Part shown: piece after piece, positions 1-12,331 of the stretch
How positions within the stretch are numbered: the first letter of the stretch is position 1
Layout: the number at the start of each line of letters is the position of its first letter
Source: Crotophaga sulcirostris
Lineage: Eukaryota > Chordata > Aves > Cuculiformes > Crotophagidae
Reading direction: 5' to 3'
NCBI GenBank assembly: GCA_013397455.1
Contig: VYZB01000023.1
Span: 4,510,995-4,574,994, forward strand
Length of the DNA: 64,000 nt
Program-made: the position numbers and the translations under genes
The notes under the pieces: model-generated
Database searches by the model: none
Seen by the model: only the letters and a program-made list of their open reading frames with translations
What the model was told of the DNA's origin: nothing

Positions 1-552
1 CCCTTCTGTAAAAATGCCAGAATGGCAGCCCTGGAGTGCTGGTCTGAAGACAGTAGAAAAGCCAAGACTGTACACTGCTCTCACAACCTGACTGTCTTGG
101 CAGGACCACAGCCAGTCCTTGGCTTTGCTGGCGAAAGTTCAAACTTGTGCTTTTGGCAGCCTCTCCCATGATGTTTAACAGGGTGGACAGCTGCTTGCTG
201 GGAACTGTGCTAGAGCTTTCAGTTCAGTTCATAGCAACTCTCCAGAAACCCCATCTGGTAGCAATAGCTTTTGATTAGAACTGTCTCGCAGGCTCCTACT
301 GCAGTCACCCTGCATGTGTGTGTGCAGCTGGTGCTGTGGAAGGTCCACAGCTGCACAAACACACAAGTGGCCACCAAAGCATCAGCACAATCCAAGTTTG
401 CGCCAGAAACAGTAGATCCTACATTTTCTGACACTAATATGTTGCCTTCTGCAACTCTTCCACCACATCTGCTTCTCAGATTAATGGGTATTTCTGGTAC
501 TATACCTGTCCCAAAGCATCTGGTGCAACTGTTGTTCTCACCTCACTTCTAG
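1..552 (+). pseudogene. Possible decayed large coding exon, 5' part of the left-hand gene
   Basis: One frame is open from the window edge to a TGA at about 170, with protein-like composition (for example LAGPQPVLGFAGESSN). A second frame carries sense-like codons from about 170 to 285 with one TAA. The first frame is open again from 271 to 552. Such frame switching over one half-kilobase is what a long coding exon with small indels would look like. It lies directly upstream of, and on the same strand as, the exon series from 911 onward, so it may be the end of a long 5' exon of that gene. No splice donor is convincing here. Alternative: chance open frames in a GC-richer stretch. Confidence 0.25.
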
Positions 553-910
553 AATGTTATCTTTTTACTATTGCTGATCTTAGTTTCATTTTCCCATTTT
601 TAAGGCTTTTCAACATGAATTACTTTTTCAGTTTTATTTAATTTGCCTATGGATTTTTTTGGGGATCATTCACATTTATGTTTTATGTATCCCAATCTAC
701 ATTAAGCCCATTTTGCTGTTCACAACATCCATTTGCAGCATGTCATGACTATTCAACTGTACGTAGTGATGAAATGATTTATTTTGTGACAAGAACTGCA
801 ATTTGCCTGCTTCCAGTTCCTAAATTAGCTGCCACCTTTAATAAAGTCAAATGTTTCTTAGCACAAAAATAAAATATCTCCACATCTACTCACCTCTGGA
901 TTACCCGCAG

Positions 911-959
911 TCGCTGTGATGCTCCCAAGGAAACACTGCCCTCCAATGTTGCAGATGTG
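911..959 (+). CDS. Candidate exon of unidentified left-hand gene
   Basis: A 49-nt exon candidate. The acceptor is a pyrimidine-rich tract ending in CCGCAG and the donor is GTG|GTGAGT. With one base completing the upstream codon it reads RCDAPKETLPSNVADV and leaves in phase 0. That matches the phase-0 entry of the next candidate at 1,035. The intron would be only about 75 nt, short but normal for birds. I do not recognise the peptide. Confidence 0.4.
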
Positions 960-1034
960 GTGAGTTTTGCTGGTCTGAATCCAAACTCAGCAGTTGTAGT
1001 TAGCCAGGTAATTTTATTTTTTTCATCTGTTCAG

Positions 1035-1315
1035 AGCACAGACCTTGACTCAGTGAAAACTCCCCAGCCATTGTTCAAAGCTGGTGAGCCCTGTCGTGGC
1101 TCTTGTGTCGGCTTTCGATGCCCTTGCCAGGGCCCTGTTCCCATGCAGACTGACAGAGATCTTTGCCAGGGAGAATACTGCTTTCTGGGGAGCATTTGCC
1201 AATACCAGCATCTTCTGCCAGCAAGAAACACCTTGCCTAGGATTATGGAAGGAGTGGAAAGGGGCGAGTTGGAGCAGCTTGCCTCTGCTCTGAAAGAGTC
1301 CTTAAATGCAGACAT
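1035..1315 (+). CDS. Candidate exon with CCCH-like finger
   Basis: A 281-nt exon candidate, open throughout (93 codons plus two bases). The acceptor is TTTTTCATCTGTTCAG and the donor is GACAT|GTGAGT. The middle is cysteine-rich and contains a C-x4-C-x5-C-x3-H arrangement (LCQGEYCFLGSICQYQH). The last C-x5-C-x3-H part fits CCCH zinc fingers, although the first spacing is shorter than the usual C-x7/8-C. The end is an amphipathic-looking acidic helix (VERGELEQLASALKES). This is the clearest domain clue for the gene: a possible RNA-binding finger followed by helical sequence. Entry phase 0 agrees with 911-959, and exit phase 2 agrees with the candidate at 3,656. The family is unassigned. Confidence 0.5.
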
Positions 1316-3655
1316 GTGAGTGGTGGGGTTTCATTCTTTAAAAGGGCAATTAAAGCTTTGTGTTTTCTTCCTTTGTTATGTGGGGCTGGCAGAAGTGGAG
1401 AAAACAGTAGCAAAAGGGTTATTTTGGTGTAACCTCAATACAACCTAGTGAAATCAAAGCTACCCTCACATCCAAATTGGCTTTGATCACTGTAGACTAT
1501 TATGCTGAGACTGAAACCTTATGCCTCTCATAGGAGCAGTGCAACAGAATCCATATAGCAATGACTTTCTGCAGCATTTATTCTACTTTCCACTCTAAAA
1601 GGTGGTTCTGAATATCTGAAAGTGGCTATAGAGCAGCCTTATGAAGACAGTGGCCATTAGTGATGATAGGGCTGTTCTGTTGACTTTCTGTGAACGTGAG
1701 ATGTCCAGTGCCATACTCACTCTGCACATGTGGTAATCATAACATCCAGGCAAAACAGAGTTGTCCTTAGAGAGGGTGGAGGCATAGGAGCAGTTTGGAT
1801 CCTACCCAAAACCCAGCACAGTCCTTGCCTCCATTCCAGTGTTAAGCTCTGGAGTATTTGTTTTTGTAAAGGCACAGTGATGATGACCACCACCATGTTG
1901 ATCATGACTTGCAGCAAATTGGTCTGGATTAGGAAAAACTGAGCATCCACCCAGCAGTGGAGGGCAGCCTGAAACCACCTCCAAAACTGCTGCTGCTTGC
2001 TGTGGCTGCCTATGCATGAGCCCCTGCTAGTGAAGGCAACTATGCGGCCCCAAAACAAAGTGGTTTCCAAGCTTTCCTCCTGAAGGCACCCCTGCTCAGA
2101 AGAATCATGCCTTTATACACACTAGCACCTCTGTGGGAGAAAGTGCTGGGCTGGTGGCCCAGTGGGGCCTGATCTATGCTGTATTTTGGGGGCTGCAGAT
2201 TACTTTGAGGCTGTAGAAACAATTCAGAAAGCAAAGTTCATTATTGCTTTCAAGACATTGCTGGTAGGATGAAAGAAGTGCCTTGTTCTTGGTTTCTAAC
2301 AAACAGTGATACGTATTTCAGGCTGGATGCCATACCTTCACATGCTCTGTTCTGTAGCTGAGAGACAATTTTCAACAGAATAAATTTTCACAGCTCCCTA
2401 GAGTCTTGCCTTTCATATGTTTTCTTTTTTTCCCTCCCCTCTCATTCCTCTCCCCTTTTTTTTATGTTTCAAGACCTACCTAAGATGGAGTGGAGTTTTT
2501 ATTGGTATCCTTTCCAGGACAAGCTGACACATGCATTTAATCTTGTATACCAAGACAGTCTCCCACACAGGTGCTTAAATCTCTCCTGGTTCATTGTGTG
2601 TTATTTGGAAAGAGGTCTGAAGTAAAGTAATGTCATCCTGAAATACAGGTGTTGGCATAGAGAATTTTCACCAGTAGACAGAGATCACCTTTATAGGCAA
2701 TGTTTTCCTGGAATATATGGAGTCTGTATTCTCTTTTTGCTCCTTATGGCAATTCACAATGAAATAGTTATTGTAACCATGTCAAGTGACATTATCAGGC
2801 CTCAGAATTTGTTCTACAGGGAGGTGAGGTCTCCCCCTCTCCCACCATCAGTCCTGAAAACCTCAGCTCTTAGCCTGCATGCTCCTGTGTGGCTACATCA
2901 GCACGTAGGGCAAGGAGGGCCAGCCACCCCCAGTCTTCCTGCCTGCTTCTGCATTCCCTGCACAGAGGTATTTTTTGATTTGGTAATGTATTAAATTTTT
3001 CTGTCTCAGAAATCTGCAAAGAAATTGGACTGTCAGCAAGTAATTTTATAGCTCTTGGGTTTCCTTGCTGCAGCTCTAAATAACAGAAAAAGTAGATTTC
3101 TGTCCTCTCTGAGGATTTCTGAAAGCTCAAATGATAGAAGTTGAGGTTGTAAATCCTCCCTGTATGTATTTTCAGGTAATACTGAAAACAAGGTTAAACT
3201 AATATATTAGGATTAAACCAGATATATAATAAGCAGAGGCCTGTATACAAAATATGGGGCTGTGGATTAACTAGGGAAGCTTGTGGAAGTGTTTACTTTT
3301 TATAACTGTAGTGACAGGATGACTTGGGATTGAAGTTTACTTTAAAAAAAAACAAAACACAACAAACCAAACAAAATTTCTAGATGCTCCACCTCCAGAA
3401 CTATGAATCACCAGTGTATCAATTTAACCTATTTTTGAAAATCATCTGACAAGTTAAAAACTTGGGCATATTACCTCCCCCTATAATAGAGAAATAAATA
3501 TTTTAAGAGGTCTTGAAAAGGGTTGACTGATTTTAATATATTGAGCCAATTGTTTTTTAGAGGTCACCTCCTCCACACGTGAAAGCAATGGGACTCTGGC
3601 TCTGTGTTCATTTGACACATTATCTGTATTGATTTCCTTCGGTGTCTGCTAACAG

Positions 3656-3724
3656 AAAGGTTCCAAATGTGCTGACCTGAGAACTGACAATATTTGACGC
3701 GATCAAAGAGCAAGACCATGGCAG
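3656..3724 (+). pseudogene. Candidate exon with in-frame TGA
   Basis: The acceptor is strong (TTCCTTCGGTGTCTGCTAACAG) and the donor is GGCAG|GTCTGC. In the phase supplied by the preceding exon (phase 2 in, phase 2 out) it reads KVPNVLT, then TGA at 3,678-3,680, then ELTIFDAIKEQDHG. The TGA would be a CGA arginine codon after a single CpG-to-TpG change. Both sides of the stop are protein-like, so this is more likely a damaged exon than a chance frame, but a wrong exon call is possible. Confidence 0.35.
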
Positions 3725-4767
3725 GTCTGCGCAGCCCTTTGAGGGAGGGGAGGCAGTTGGAGGAGAAAAACCCGCATCAGGGGTTTCACAAGAAGCCCTT
3801 GTACATAAGAAGAATGTCTTGGCCACATCAGTCTTTGGCATGATCCTCATTGACCACTCACTATATTAAGGAGGATCAAGACAGTCATAATCCTTCGGTC
3901 TCCTACCAATGCACCCTAACCCACAGCCCCATCTTCGGGCAGGCAGTGTGTGCAGGCAGCCTGCAAGGGAAGGGCTGTGCTCACCCCTGGCTTTTAGGGC
4001 CCCTGTTCATCCTCTGCATACCATTCTCTGGGCAAGGATGAATGTCATACAAGCATTGGGAGAAAACCTTCATACGGGTGCTATTATCTCCAGCCATGGC
4101 TGTTTCTTAACTAGGAAGTGTCCTCTTCTGTCTTGGGCAGCTCTAAACGCAGCATGGGGATCTAGAACAGCACAGTAGACATGCTGCCTCGCTGAGACTT
4201 TTCCCAAGGAGAAAACTGAATTCTTCTGACTAAATCCTATAAACCTTATTAGGATGACTCTACATCCTAATGTTACAAATGAGACAATTACCCATAGGAG
4301 GAAAATTGCATGCTTGGTTTGTTTGAGCCATTTTAAGAACTTACACTGACCTTAGCAACACGCAGTCTTTGCTGTCTACTGTATCAGTCAAGAAGAGGTT
4401 TATCTGTACCTTCAAAAATTGTGTGTATCCAGCTTGCAACGTGACAAGCTTGCACCTGTCTGAACAGAAATGACCCAGTGAGGGATGGTTACAGATGGAA
4501 GCTTTTGTAAGCTGAAAAGGACCCAAAGCACACCGGTGATGTTTCTGATTGCACAGAACTATTAGAAAGTTTATTTTTTTTGGGACAGTATGTCAGTGAG
4601 AGCCACAGTAAGGCTTGGAAATAGTTCCAGTAATAACTTCACTGATAACTTTGTGCACCATATTTCTCCTCTGAAGTCTTCTGACTTCATGGTAAAGGTT
4701 ACTGGATCTTCTTGTGCCTTCCTGTTAGGTTGAAGAAAGCTGTATTTGCACACATTTGCCTTCACAG

Positions 4768-4821
4768 AAATACCTTCCTACCTATGATCATTGTGCCCCT
4801 GCTGCCCCACTAAACTTGAAT
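4768..4821 (+). CDS. Candidate exon of left-hand gene
   Basis: A 54-nt exon candidate reading KYLPTYDHCAPAAPLNLN in phase 0 to phase 0. The acceptor is CATTTGCCTTCACAG and the donor is TTGAAT|GTGAGT, both good. It joins the exon at 6,040 in frame. Its entry phase does not match the candidate at 3,656, so an exon between them is missing from my reading or one of the two calls is wrong. Confidence 0.4.
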
Positions 4822-6039
4822 GTGAGTTCCTTAAGACTAGCTGCAGAATGTTTTGTAGTACTTCAACAACTACCAGACTGCTGTCCTCAGTCTTCCACTT
4901 TTTCAAAAGCTTTATTGAAATGTGGGCAACAAAGCTGCTTGTAGTAGTCCAAAAGCATTTGTACCAGTGCTAAATACAGATTAAATAAAGCATGAACTAT
5001 CATTGTTTGGATTTTATCCTAATAGAAAGTTACATTTTAATTACATCAATCCATGAACAAGTTTTAATGTTCTTCCTTCTTCATAGGGCTTATTAATTTT
5101 TTCATATGGTGATAATCTAATATTATAGGTTTAAAATGTCATACCAAATGTAATTGGTATATTTAAATTGTTTAACATTGCTCCACAGACTGAGCCTAGA
5201 CTTCAAAACCTGATCAAGACCCTGACTAAATATATAGACAGTTTCTCTGAGCAGTTTTCTTTTTCAATTTAAAGTTATCTTTAGTTTGTGCTGTGCAACC
5301 ACAACAGGTGTAGTAGTATAGAAAAACAGCACAAGATGGAAAGCAGCCTGTGCCTCAGGACAAGCAATTTCATAATCACTTAGTATATATGAGGCATTCT
5401 GTGCAAGAATTTATATATTCACACACGCAGTCATGATATATTCATCTAGAGTCAGCAATGAAGCAAAAAGATAGATTTTAATTTGGCTTGTTTGATTGTC
5501 CACATGGTGGGTATTTGGCTATTATTTCTGGCTAATCAAGTTCTTTTGAATTCTCTTCCAAGCAGTGTGAACGTTCATGTAAAACACACCATTAGTCAAT
5601 TACTCAATAGAGAAATAAGTCAACTGAGCAAGACTGACTACTTGAATAATCAAAAATGGGAAATATTTTCAACTGTCAAACAGTTGACAGCAATTGTCTA
5701 AATGGGTAGATTTCAATTCTTTTGGTAATTAATATTAGTTTGGCCTAGAGCAATGCAGATGTTTTGCTGTCATGAAAAGCAGACACTTGGAGATGGGAAA
5801 AATGGGCAGAAATTAATTGTCATTTCAAGTGAAAAACATTGGAAACTTTTCAAATGTTTAACTAATACCACCTAACAAAATATGAAAGCCCTCATGCTGA
5901 TATTATTCCTACTGCATATGCCCTGGGTCTAACATAATATCGTTGCTACATTTTCTTCATCTTGTTATTATGTTTATGCCTTCTCCCAGATAATAACTTT
6001 TCCATTGTTTTATATTCTGATTAGTTGGTCATTTAACAG

Positions 6040-6137
6040 ACCTTCAAGAGAAGGGAAGCCGATCAGATGGTGAAACCTCCAGCTTCCACCCTGAGCCACG
6101 ATAACGTGCTTTGGTCCCCCACAGATGACAGCAGGCG
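6040..6137 (+). CDS. Exon of unidentified left-hand gene
   Basis: A 98-nt open exon with acceptor GTCATTTAACAG and a near-consensus donor GCG|GTAAGA. In phase 0 it reads a charged, proline- and serine-containing segment (begins TFKRREADQMVKPPAS, ends TDDSRR) and leaves in phase 2. The next exon at 6,513 is open in exactly that phase. The composition is typical of real protein rather than of chance frames in AT-rich DNA. One of the most secure exons of the series. Confidence 0.62.
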
Positions 6138-6512
6138 GTAAGATGATAAGACTTCCAGTTTCCTTTTCCTTGTTGATCATGGTTGGAAGCATGGGATCTA
6201 ATCTTTGCTGCAGTAATTCTCATTTAAGTAGGAAATGTTCCAAATTATAAAATTCTTTATGAAAATTCACCTTTAGTGAGAGAGTAACATCAACATTTCA
6301 TGAATTTACATGTCAGGGGTATACATACAGGACTGATGGAAAACCGAATTGTGGGTTCAGATAGCTATAGCTGTGTGGCAATTCTGCTGATTCAGGAGAC
6401 AACCTCCAGTCAATCTGTCTTTGCTTTCACGAACAAGCTTGTATAAATTCATAAAGAATTAACCGCTATTAAAAACAAACCAAAAAGTTTGTTGGTCAGT
6501 GGAAAATTACAG

Positions 6513-6601
6513 TGGACTCTCAGAAGTCTTCTTCAAATCTCTGGTAGCTGAAAATTTTGGGAAAATAAAATGCGCATATGCTACAGTGCAGCAAGACATA
6601 G
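6513..6601 (+). CDS. Exon of unidentified left-hand gene
   Basis: An 89-nt exon, open in the phase set by 6,040-6,137. It reads GLSEVFFKSLVAENFGKIK and continues to ATVQQDI, leaving in phase 1. The acceptor is GAAAATTACAG and the donor is ATAG|GTATGC. The segment looks like an amphipathic helix pair, in keeping with a helical-repeat C-terminal half. The minus strand of the same stretch is also open by chance but has no splice borders. Confidence 0.58.
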
Positions 6602-7073
6602 GTATGCCAAGGTGGGCTGGCATGAACCAAAAGGAATCCAGGATGCTTCCAGTGGCAAGTGAAGGGGCACCTGAGCTGGAGGATAGAAATATAGTCTGGC
6701 AACATTGTTCTAAAACTAAAAACACTTAGAAAAAACCCCTCCAAATTCCAAGTAAATATATTAATATTCTTGCAGCTTTAAAACTGAGTTACAGATAGTA
6801 TGCTTCTTTCCACTACCTAGACGTGTCCTGAAACTCAGTTCAGAACCTCAGTCTAAAATGATTTGTACTGAGCACTGCTTATTTACCTGTCTCATTTTTA
6901 TTATTTATAAGTTTTCTGATACATCCCTTGGAGTCGGCTGTGATAAAGATAAGATATTCCTAGGTTAGTTTGAAAACAAGGCTTGAGAGGACAATGTAGT
7001 ATGAAAGTATCACAACAGTGATTGTGCTGGATTTTCTAAATATTTTCTGCTACCATTTTTTTCTCTTTTACAA

Positions 7074-7190
7074 TCAAAATGGCTTGGGTTGGAAGAGACC
7101 CTTAAAGGTCATCGGGTCCACCCCCGCCCTGCAGTGAGCAGAAACATCTTCAGCTAGAATTTCTCTCAGTGGTGAGACCTTACACTGTAT
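7074..7190 (-). repeat. CR1 LINE 3'-end fragment, reverse orientation
   Basis: The segment GGCTTGGGTTGGAAGAGACC followed by TTAAAGGTCATCGGGTCCA is the reverse complement of the very conserved CR1 3' end, which in the sense strand reads towards 'ggtctcttccaaccc'. Only about 110 bases are kept, truncated on the far side as is usual for CR1. This is established knowledge of sauropsid CR1 elements. Confidence 0.85.
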
Positions 7191-7635
7191 CCTTAGTGCT
7201 TCTCATTCTGAGAAGTCATCCCCATCCCCTACCCCTTTCCAAAAGACACATTTGATGCTTTTTGGTATCACTGTTTCTGGTTTTTTTGTGCTTCTAAAAG
7301 ACAAGTAGAGCACAATAGTGCTTCTCTCTGCTAATGTTCTTCAATAAGTGCAGAGATAATTTCTTCTTTCTTTTATGAACTGGAGGGGAAGAGGAAGGGA
7401 ATTCACTGTGATAGAAATACAAGAGTGCCATATTTCCCCCCCCTCCTTCTATTCCTATCTGCATGGGCCTCATTTGGAGTTTTCCTGGCAAGCATGTCTG
7501 CTGCATATTGCCACTGCATCCCCATATTGCTTTCTTCTGGCAACATCATTATTTATCTGGCCACAACTGAAACTGAGCTGTGGTATGACCTGCATGACAA
7601 ATTATTTTTTAACAAGACAGTTTGTGCATTTTCAG

Positions 7636-7685
7636 TATTGCTTGTACATCTTGCTTGGTCCTGGTGCTCAGGGTGCAAAAGAGAA
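7636..7685 (+). CDS. Weak candidate exon of left-hand gene
   Basis: A 50-nt segment that fits the phase gap between 6,513-6,601 (exit phase 1) and 9,645 (entry phase 0). It reads LLVHLAWSWCSGCKRE. The acceptor is TTTGTGCATTTTCAG and the donor is GAA|GTAACA. It lies inside a longer open frame (7,425-7,727), so the open state itself is weak evidence. I include it because the phases on both sides fit. Confidence 0.25.
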
Positions 7686-9644
7686 GTAACAGGCAAGTTG
7701 ATGCATGATGAAGTACAGATGAAATAACAGTAGGTGGGATCCATGTGTTGCTAATGCGTCGTTGGTGTAAAGCCAGAGCTGCACTGTGATATCAAATTAG
7801 TCAGTAAAAATAAAACTGTAGATACTGCACCTCCCTTATGATCAGTGAACTCCTTTGCAAGCGCCAGCTTTTTCTAAAATAGAAATGATTCAATTAATCT
7901 AACACCATACTATGAGTTGTCTACTAAACTAATTAAAACAAGGGAAGAGAGAGATATCTAATTATTACTCACATAAATCACATTTTCAACAAGCTAGATT
8001 TGGAAGATCAATTGTAAGTGCAAATGGCTGTAATCTGTAAGTCTAATTTAATGACAGTACAAACTACATAAAAGAAAAAATACAGAGCAGATGAATCATC
8101 CCTCTCAGTATGTGAAAGTACATTTAATGTTACAGTGAAATTATTGCACTATAATAAATTTAAATTATTTTGCTGTAACTAAAAAGATAAGTCTTCCATG
8201 CTATTTTATGCAAGTTATTAAGCAATAGTGACTGCAAATCACAGGAGCACAAGAAATTTATTGGTATTTTTTTTAAACTTTCTGAAGACTTATAACAGAG
8301 GTAACATTATGACTACACCTGGTTATTTTAAAATTTGATCATGTTGTAAGTGGTTTCATAGCTCAAAAGTGAAAAGGAATGTTTCTTGTAGGTCTGAGCC
8401 ACTAGACATGCACGTGGTATGTGTTGAACTTCTTATGGGACTGAGTTTTGTACGGATGTAATAGGACATGAAGTCTGTCATATCCCAAAAGATATCAGAA
8501 TGCTGCCTTTATTTTGTAATCAAAAGTAGTTGATGCACGGTTCAAAAACATTGTGCTGTACAGGAGCAGAATATTTCAATTATGATACAAACAGGAGGCT
8601 TTGATGTAGGAAGAGAAGCTTCAGTCAGTGTGAAGTAGCAGCCTTCACAATTTTAAAGCTATGATAATAGAATGATTGAACTGATGCATGGCAAACACTA
8701 ACTCTTACCTATGTTTCTGGAAGCAGAGCAGAGAAGTCAATATATGTTTCGCTGTGGGTGGCTGACATTAAGCAGTTGGGTTTCTTCTGTGCCTACATAG
8801 GTCCAATATATTTGCTGGTTAAAGCATATCCCATCACTGTTTTGATTTATCAGTTTATTATGCATGGCTACTTATTGAACTCAATCTTAAAAGGTAAGAC
8901 AATCAGAATAAAAGCAAAATTAGGAAATTCAGAATGAAATTTAGAAAAATGTCATTTCAGTTTTTCCTTGTAGTAGTCTTCACCCTTTGATTTTTTTTCC
9001 CCCTCAAACAAAGGGATTTTGACCAAAAAATCCCCTTCTTTTTCCACAGGAAAATATGTAAAAACAAGTTTTCCTTAGCTTAGAATTGTATCCAGAAAAG
9101 GAAAGTGTTCAGCATTACCTGCTCTCTTACAGTTTAACAGTTCAGAGGATTAGCCCTGTAGCATGAGTTTTTGTCCTATTTAAATGAACGGTGAAATCAA
9201 TACTAAAATTGTATCCATTAGGTGTGATTAATAGAAAACTAGCAGAGTGTATCAACAAGGATATTCCTCTTCCAGTTGAAATGTAGAAGGCTGAGGATCT
9301 TAATGCCCAGAGACAAGGAGTAAATATAGTCCTTTCTAAATGCATGGGAGAAGATAATCTTTTAGCTGTATAACACAGTGATCTATAATTCCTATTGGTT
9401 CAATTACAGGAAGCATTGTGTTAATCCTATTACTTCTTGTTCATGAACTAGTCATCCAAAAATCTGTAAAGAAACTTATTTTAAAAAGTGCAGTTCCTAT
9501 GAGCACTGGCATTTCCTGGACAGCTTGTTAAATAGCACTTGAAAACCTGAGGAAAAAGACCATAATTGAATATCCAAGGGGCATGTTTTTTGACATGCTG
9601 CTGCTGGAACTGTCTCAACAGATGACAGTTATAACAATAAACAG

Positions 9645-9723
9645 AAGATGCATTTCATTTGGGCACGAGAGATATTGTCAGAACTAGAACAAAACAAAGC
9701 TGAAGAAAGAATAAAATCACAGG
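9645..9723 (+). pseudogene. Candidate exon with damaged splice donor
   Basis: The acceptor is AACAATAAACAG. In phase 0 it reads KMHFIWAREILSELEQNKA and continues EERIKSQ, a strongly helical, charged segment, leaving in phase 1 as the next exon at 11,020 requires. The expected donor reads CAGG|GATAAGC instead of G|GTAAGC: a single inserted A, or T-to-A change, would have destroyed it. The reading then runs into a TAA directly after the border. Either a splice-site lesion or a wrong call. Confidence 0.38.
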
Positions 9724-11019
9724 GATAAGCAGGAAAAGCAAACACATGTGTAGGTATTTAAGAAGCAAGTTTCCTTTCAAAATAAGGAACAGACAATATA
9801 AAACAGGAATTATATATACCTGACTGATGCACCCACCCCACCACACCCTCCAAGGCAGGCTCAAGATCTAGATTCTGATTGCTGAGTTTTCCTTTTTCTT
9901 AAATGAAAAACAGTTCTGATCCGCAAATGATAATAATAATGTATTCTGGCCTTAAAATATTTTTCACCTAATCTGATCTCCTGAGTAATTTGGGGCAAGA
10001 TTTTGTTTAGCCGAGGTCTGAGTGGAACTAAATAACATATATGGAGATGGAGAGAAATGATTTGTCCTAAACATACTTCAGGCTAGATCCAAAAAGATAT
10101 TCAGTCACTGCAATGAAATTGTATTGGCTCCATTTACCCTCAGGTAATATACCTAGTGCAACTCAAACATGCATATTAACCAGCTTTGAAGCACTTGGGG
10201 ACGTTAGCTCATGTTACCAAATCCTGAAAGCATCTCTGCATTTTTACTGTCATTACATACATTCATCATTCAGTGTTCTGCACCTTTCCAGGTCCCCAGG
10301 AAGCTCCACTGCTCCCCTAGCCAAGGCAATGCAGTTTCCCAGGAGCAATAGCAGCCCAAAGGAAAACAGTACCACACACACACTTACAGTAGAGATCCTG
10401 GCTCTACTAAGTACAGGGAAGAATAACTACCCTCAAGGGCCACACTAGCAATAACTCTCTGCTCAGTGTTGCTTTCAAGCCTTACCTGCCACCATTTCCA
10501 CCAGTTTTCCTGAAGACAATAGGAACCATAGATGTAGCATCAGTCAAAGAAGCAAAACTCAAAATCATCTTCCTCCAATTGCCCACAGCCCCATCTTATT
10601 GACTTCCTACACTCTAGCTAGCAAAGCTTCCTCTTCAATTATCACTCTTAGTCCTAAATTCTAATGATGGGATTTTATCCTGCTGGTTTTTTTAGTGTGC
10701 TTCCCTAATGCTGATTGACAAGGATGTGTATGGAGCCTGTTGAGGGTCATGAGCAGGAACAGCTGGATGAGGGAAAGAGGCAATACTAGCAGTAGCAGGG
10801 AGGCAGAAAGACATGAGACAAGGGATGTGATGACTAGGGACTGATGAAGCTAGGAATAGCATTGCCTCTCCCTCCCCTTGAAAAGTTGCAATACTTTTAA
10901 TATGACCTTGAAGAAGGTCTTCCAACGTTGCTAGTGTAGCACTTTTCAAGGAAGATGGATGTAGCTAGCAGTCAACTTGTCTAGCTAGAGCAGCACAGCT
11001 GTTTGGCATCTCTTTGCAG

Positions 11020-11097
11020 CATGCATCAAAGTGATGTGTTTTAATGACCCACCATCAGGTGCTCCCCTGATGAAGATGAGCAAGGAAGGAGTGCAAG
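11020..11097 (+). CDS. Exon of unidentified left-hand gene
   Basis: A 78-nt exon with acceptor GGCATCTCTTTGCAG and donor TGCAAG|GTAGAA. It is open only in phase 1, where it reads CIKVMCFNDPPSGAPLMKMS and ends KEGVQ, leaving in phase 1. The other two frames contain stops, and the open one is the frame required by the upstream candidate. Good splice borders and protein-like composition make this one of the better exons. Confidence 0.58.
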
Positions 11098-11139
11098 GTA
11101 GAAAACAAACCATCACAGTGCACTAATGTGACTGTGGAA

Positions 11140-11211
11140 GACGGTGGCATAAATTCACTTATTATCACTCTAAAGGACAGTGGCATAAGCTTACTTATTA
11201 TTGCTAGTTGC
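11140..11211. repeat. Imperfect 36-bp direct duplication
   Basis: Two adjacent copies beginning GACGGTGGCAT and GACAGTGGCAT, both continuing with a variant of CACTTATTATCAC. The period is about 36 bases, with several differences between copies. Confidence 0.7.
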
Positions 11212-11639
11212 CTTGCCAATTATGTGCTTATTTGAACCTAGCCTAAAAAGAACAGCTTATACAGGTGCATCTTAATCCATAAGATAACTCAAGGAGCACT
11301 GGTCAGTGAAACAGTAGGTTTCCTTCAAGCACACTGCCAGTCTAGTTGGACTGCCATGTTTACGTGTGTTGTTGATACACAGCCTTGCCTTTTTTCATGG
11401 GTTTGTTGTTGTTCTGCTGGTTTCTTTGTGGGTGTGATGATGGATGCACAAGGGCTATAGATCATCTTCTTTGTGCTTGATAGCAAGAACTGGAGTCTAA
11501 AAGCTTTAAAAAATTCCCCACAGCTAGTATTAGGAAAAGAATCTGAAGAGAGTACTTAATCCTTTCTCCTGTGCCAAGGTCTGATTAAGTTTGACCTGAA
11601 CTGTGTAAAAAAATATTTAGTTAATTTTTCCTTAGAAAG

Positions 11640-11890
11640 TCTGCTGGAGGAGGCAGTCTCCACAGTTGCTTCTGCTAAAAGTATTCTAGTGGTTTACTAC
11701 TTTCATGGTTAAGAAGTTCTTTTTTAAAACCACAAACCTACATTCCGCTTGTTGTAATGTAAGCTCATTGCTTCTTAACCCTGATGAGCTCTGGACTTTG
11801 AAGACCAATTGTCTTCTTGGTTTCGTTTTTTTTTGTGTGTGTGTATTTGAACACTGCCACTACAGCTCCATTCAGTTGCTTTTTCTGTGA
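11640..11890 (-). repeat. Old CR1-type LINE fragment, reverse orientation
   Basis: The stretch around ATTCTAGTGGTTTACTACTT, then AAGTTCTTTTTTAAAACC, then GCTCATTGCTTCTT, follows the order of reverse-complement CR1 sequence. In intact copies these are the 'attctagtgattgac', 'aagttttttcc' and 'agcccattgcttctt' blocks. It is strongly diverged. Confidence 0.55.
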
Positions 11891-12331
11891 CCAATCAGTC
11901 CCAATTCGTACTTGGAAAAATGTCACACTTTAAGGTACATTTTTTTTGGCAGGGATCAAACCCCAGGAGACTGCCATGACTGAGATGCACCTTCCCCTCT
12001 GTTATCCTTAATGTGTTTCAATTATCAACAGCCTAGCTGGAAAAGACTTTGTCAGGACAAATTAATGCAAATTTTGGGCAAGTATTTTGTAGTGTATAAC
12101 AGGGTTCAATAAAAATTAACCTAAAAACATACACTGCTGGACAACAAATTGTCTCCTTGATCCCTGTTATTTTACATCACCTGCAGAATTCTCTAGAGGT
12201 GGTTAAAATCTTTCTACATGTGATAAGACAATTTCTGTATTGACTCTCAGTGAGACTAAAACTCTTACTTTTAGGTAGTGTTTTGAAAATGTCATCCTTC
12301 ATCTTTGTTTCTGATTTTTTGCTTGTGAAAG

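Noticed and set aside
911..1140. Similarity of a short frame (VSAFDALARAL, and an earlier VADVVSFAGL) to the NR2C (TR2/TR4) nuclear receptors
   Set aside because: The match is about 11 residues, needs a frameshift, and the frames before and after it do not resemble the receptors. The spliced reading of the same region is better supported.
1700..2250. GC-richer stretch with long open frames on both strands
   Set aside because: Frames are interrupted on the plus strand and chance-like on the minus strand. There is no splice chain to the neighbouring exons. Possibly an old retrocopy, but nothing identifiable.
7425..7727. 100-codon ORF with hydrophobic stretches
   Set aside because: No upstream exon border fits the first part. 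Only its last portion is kept, as a weak exon candidate (7,636-7,685).
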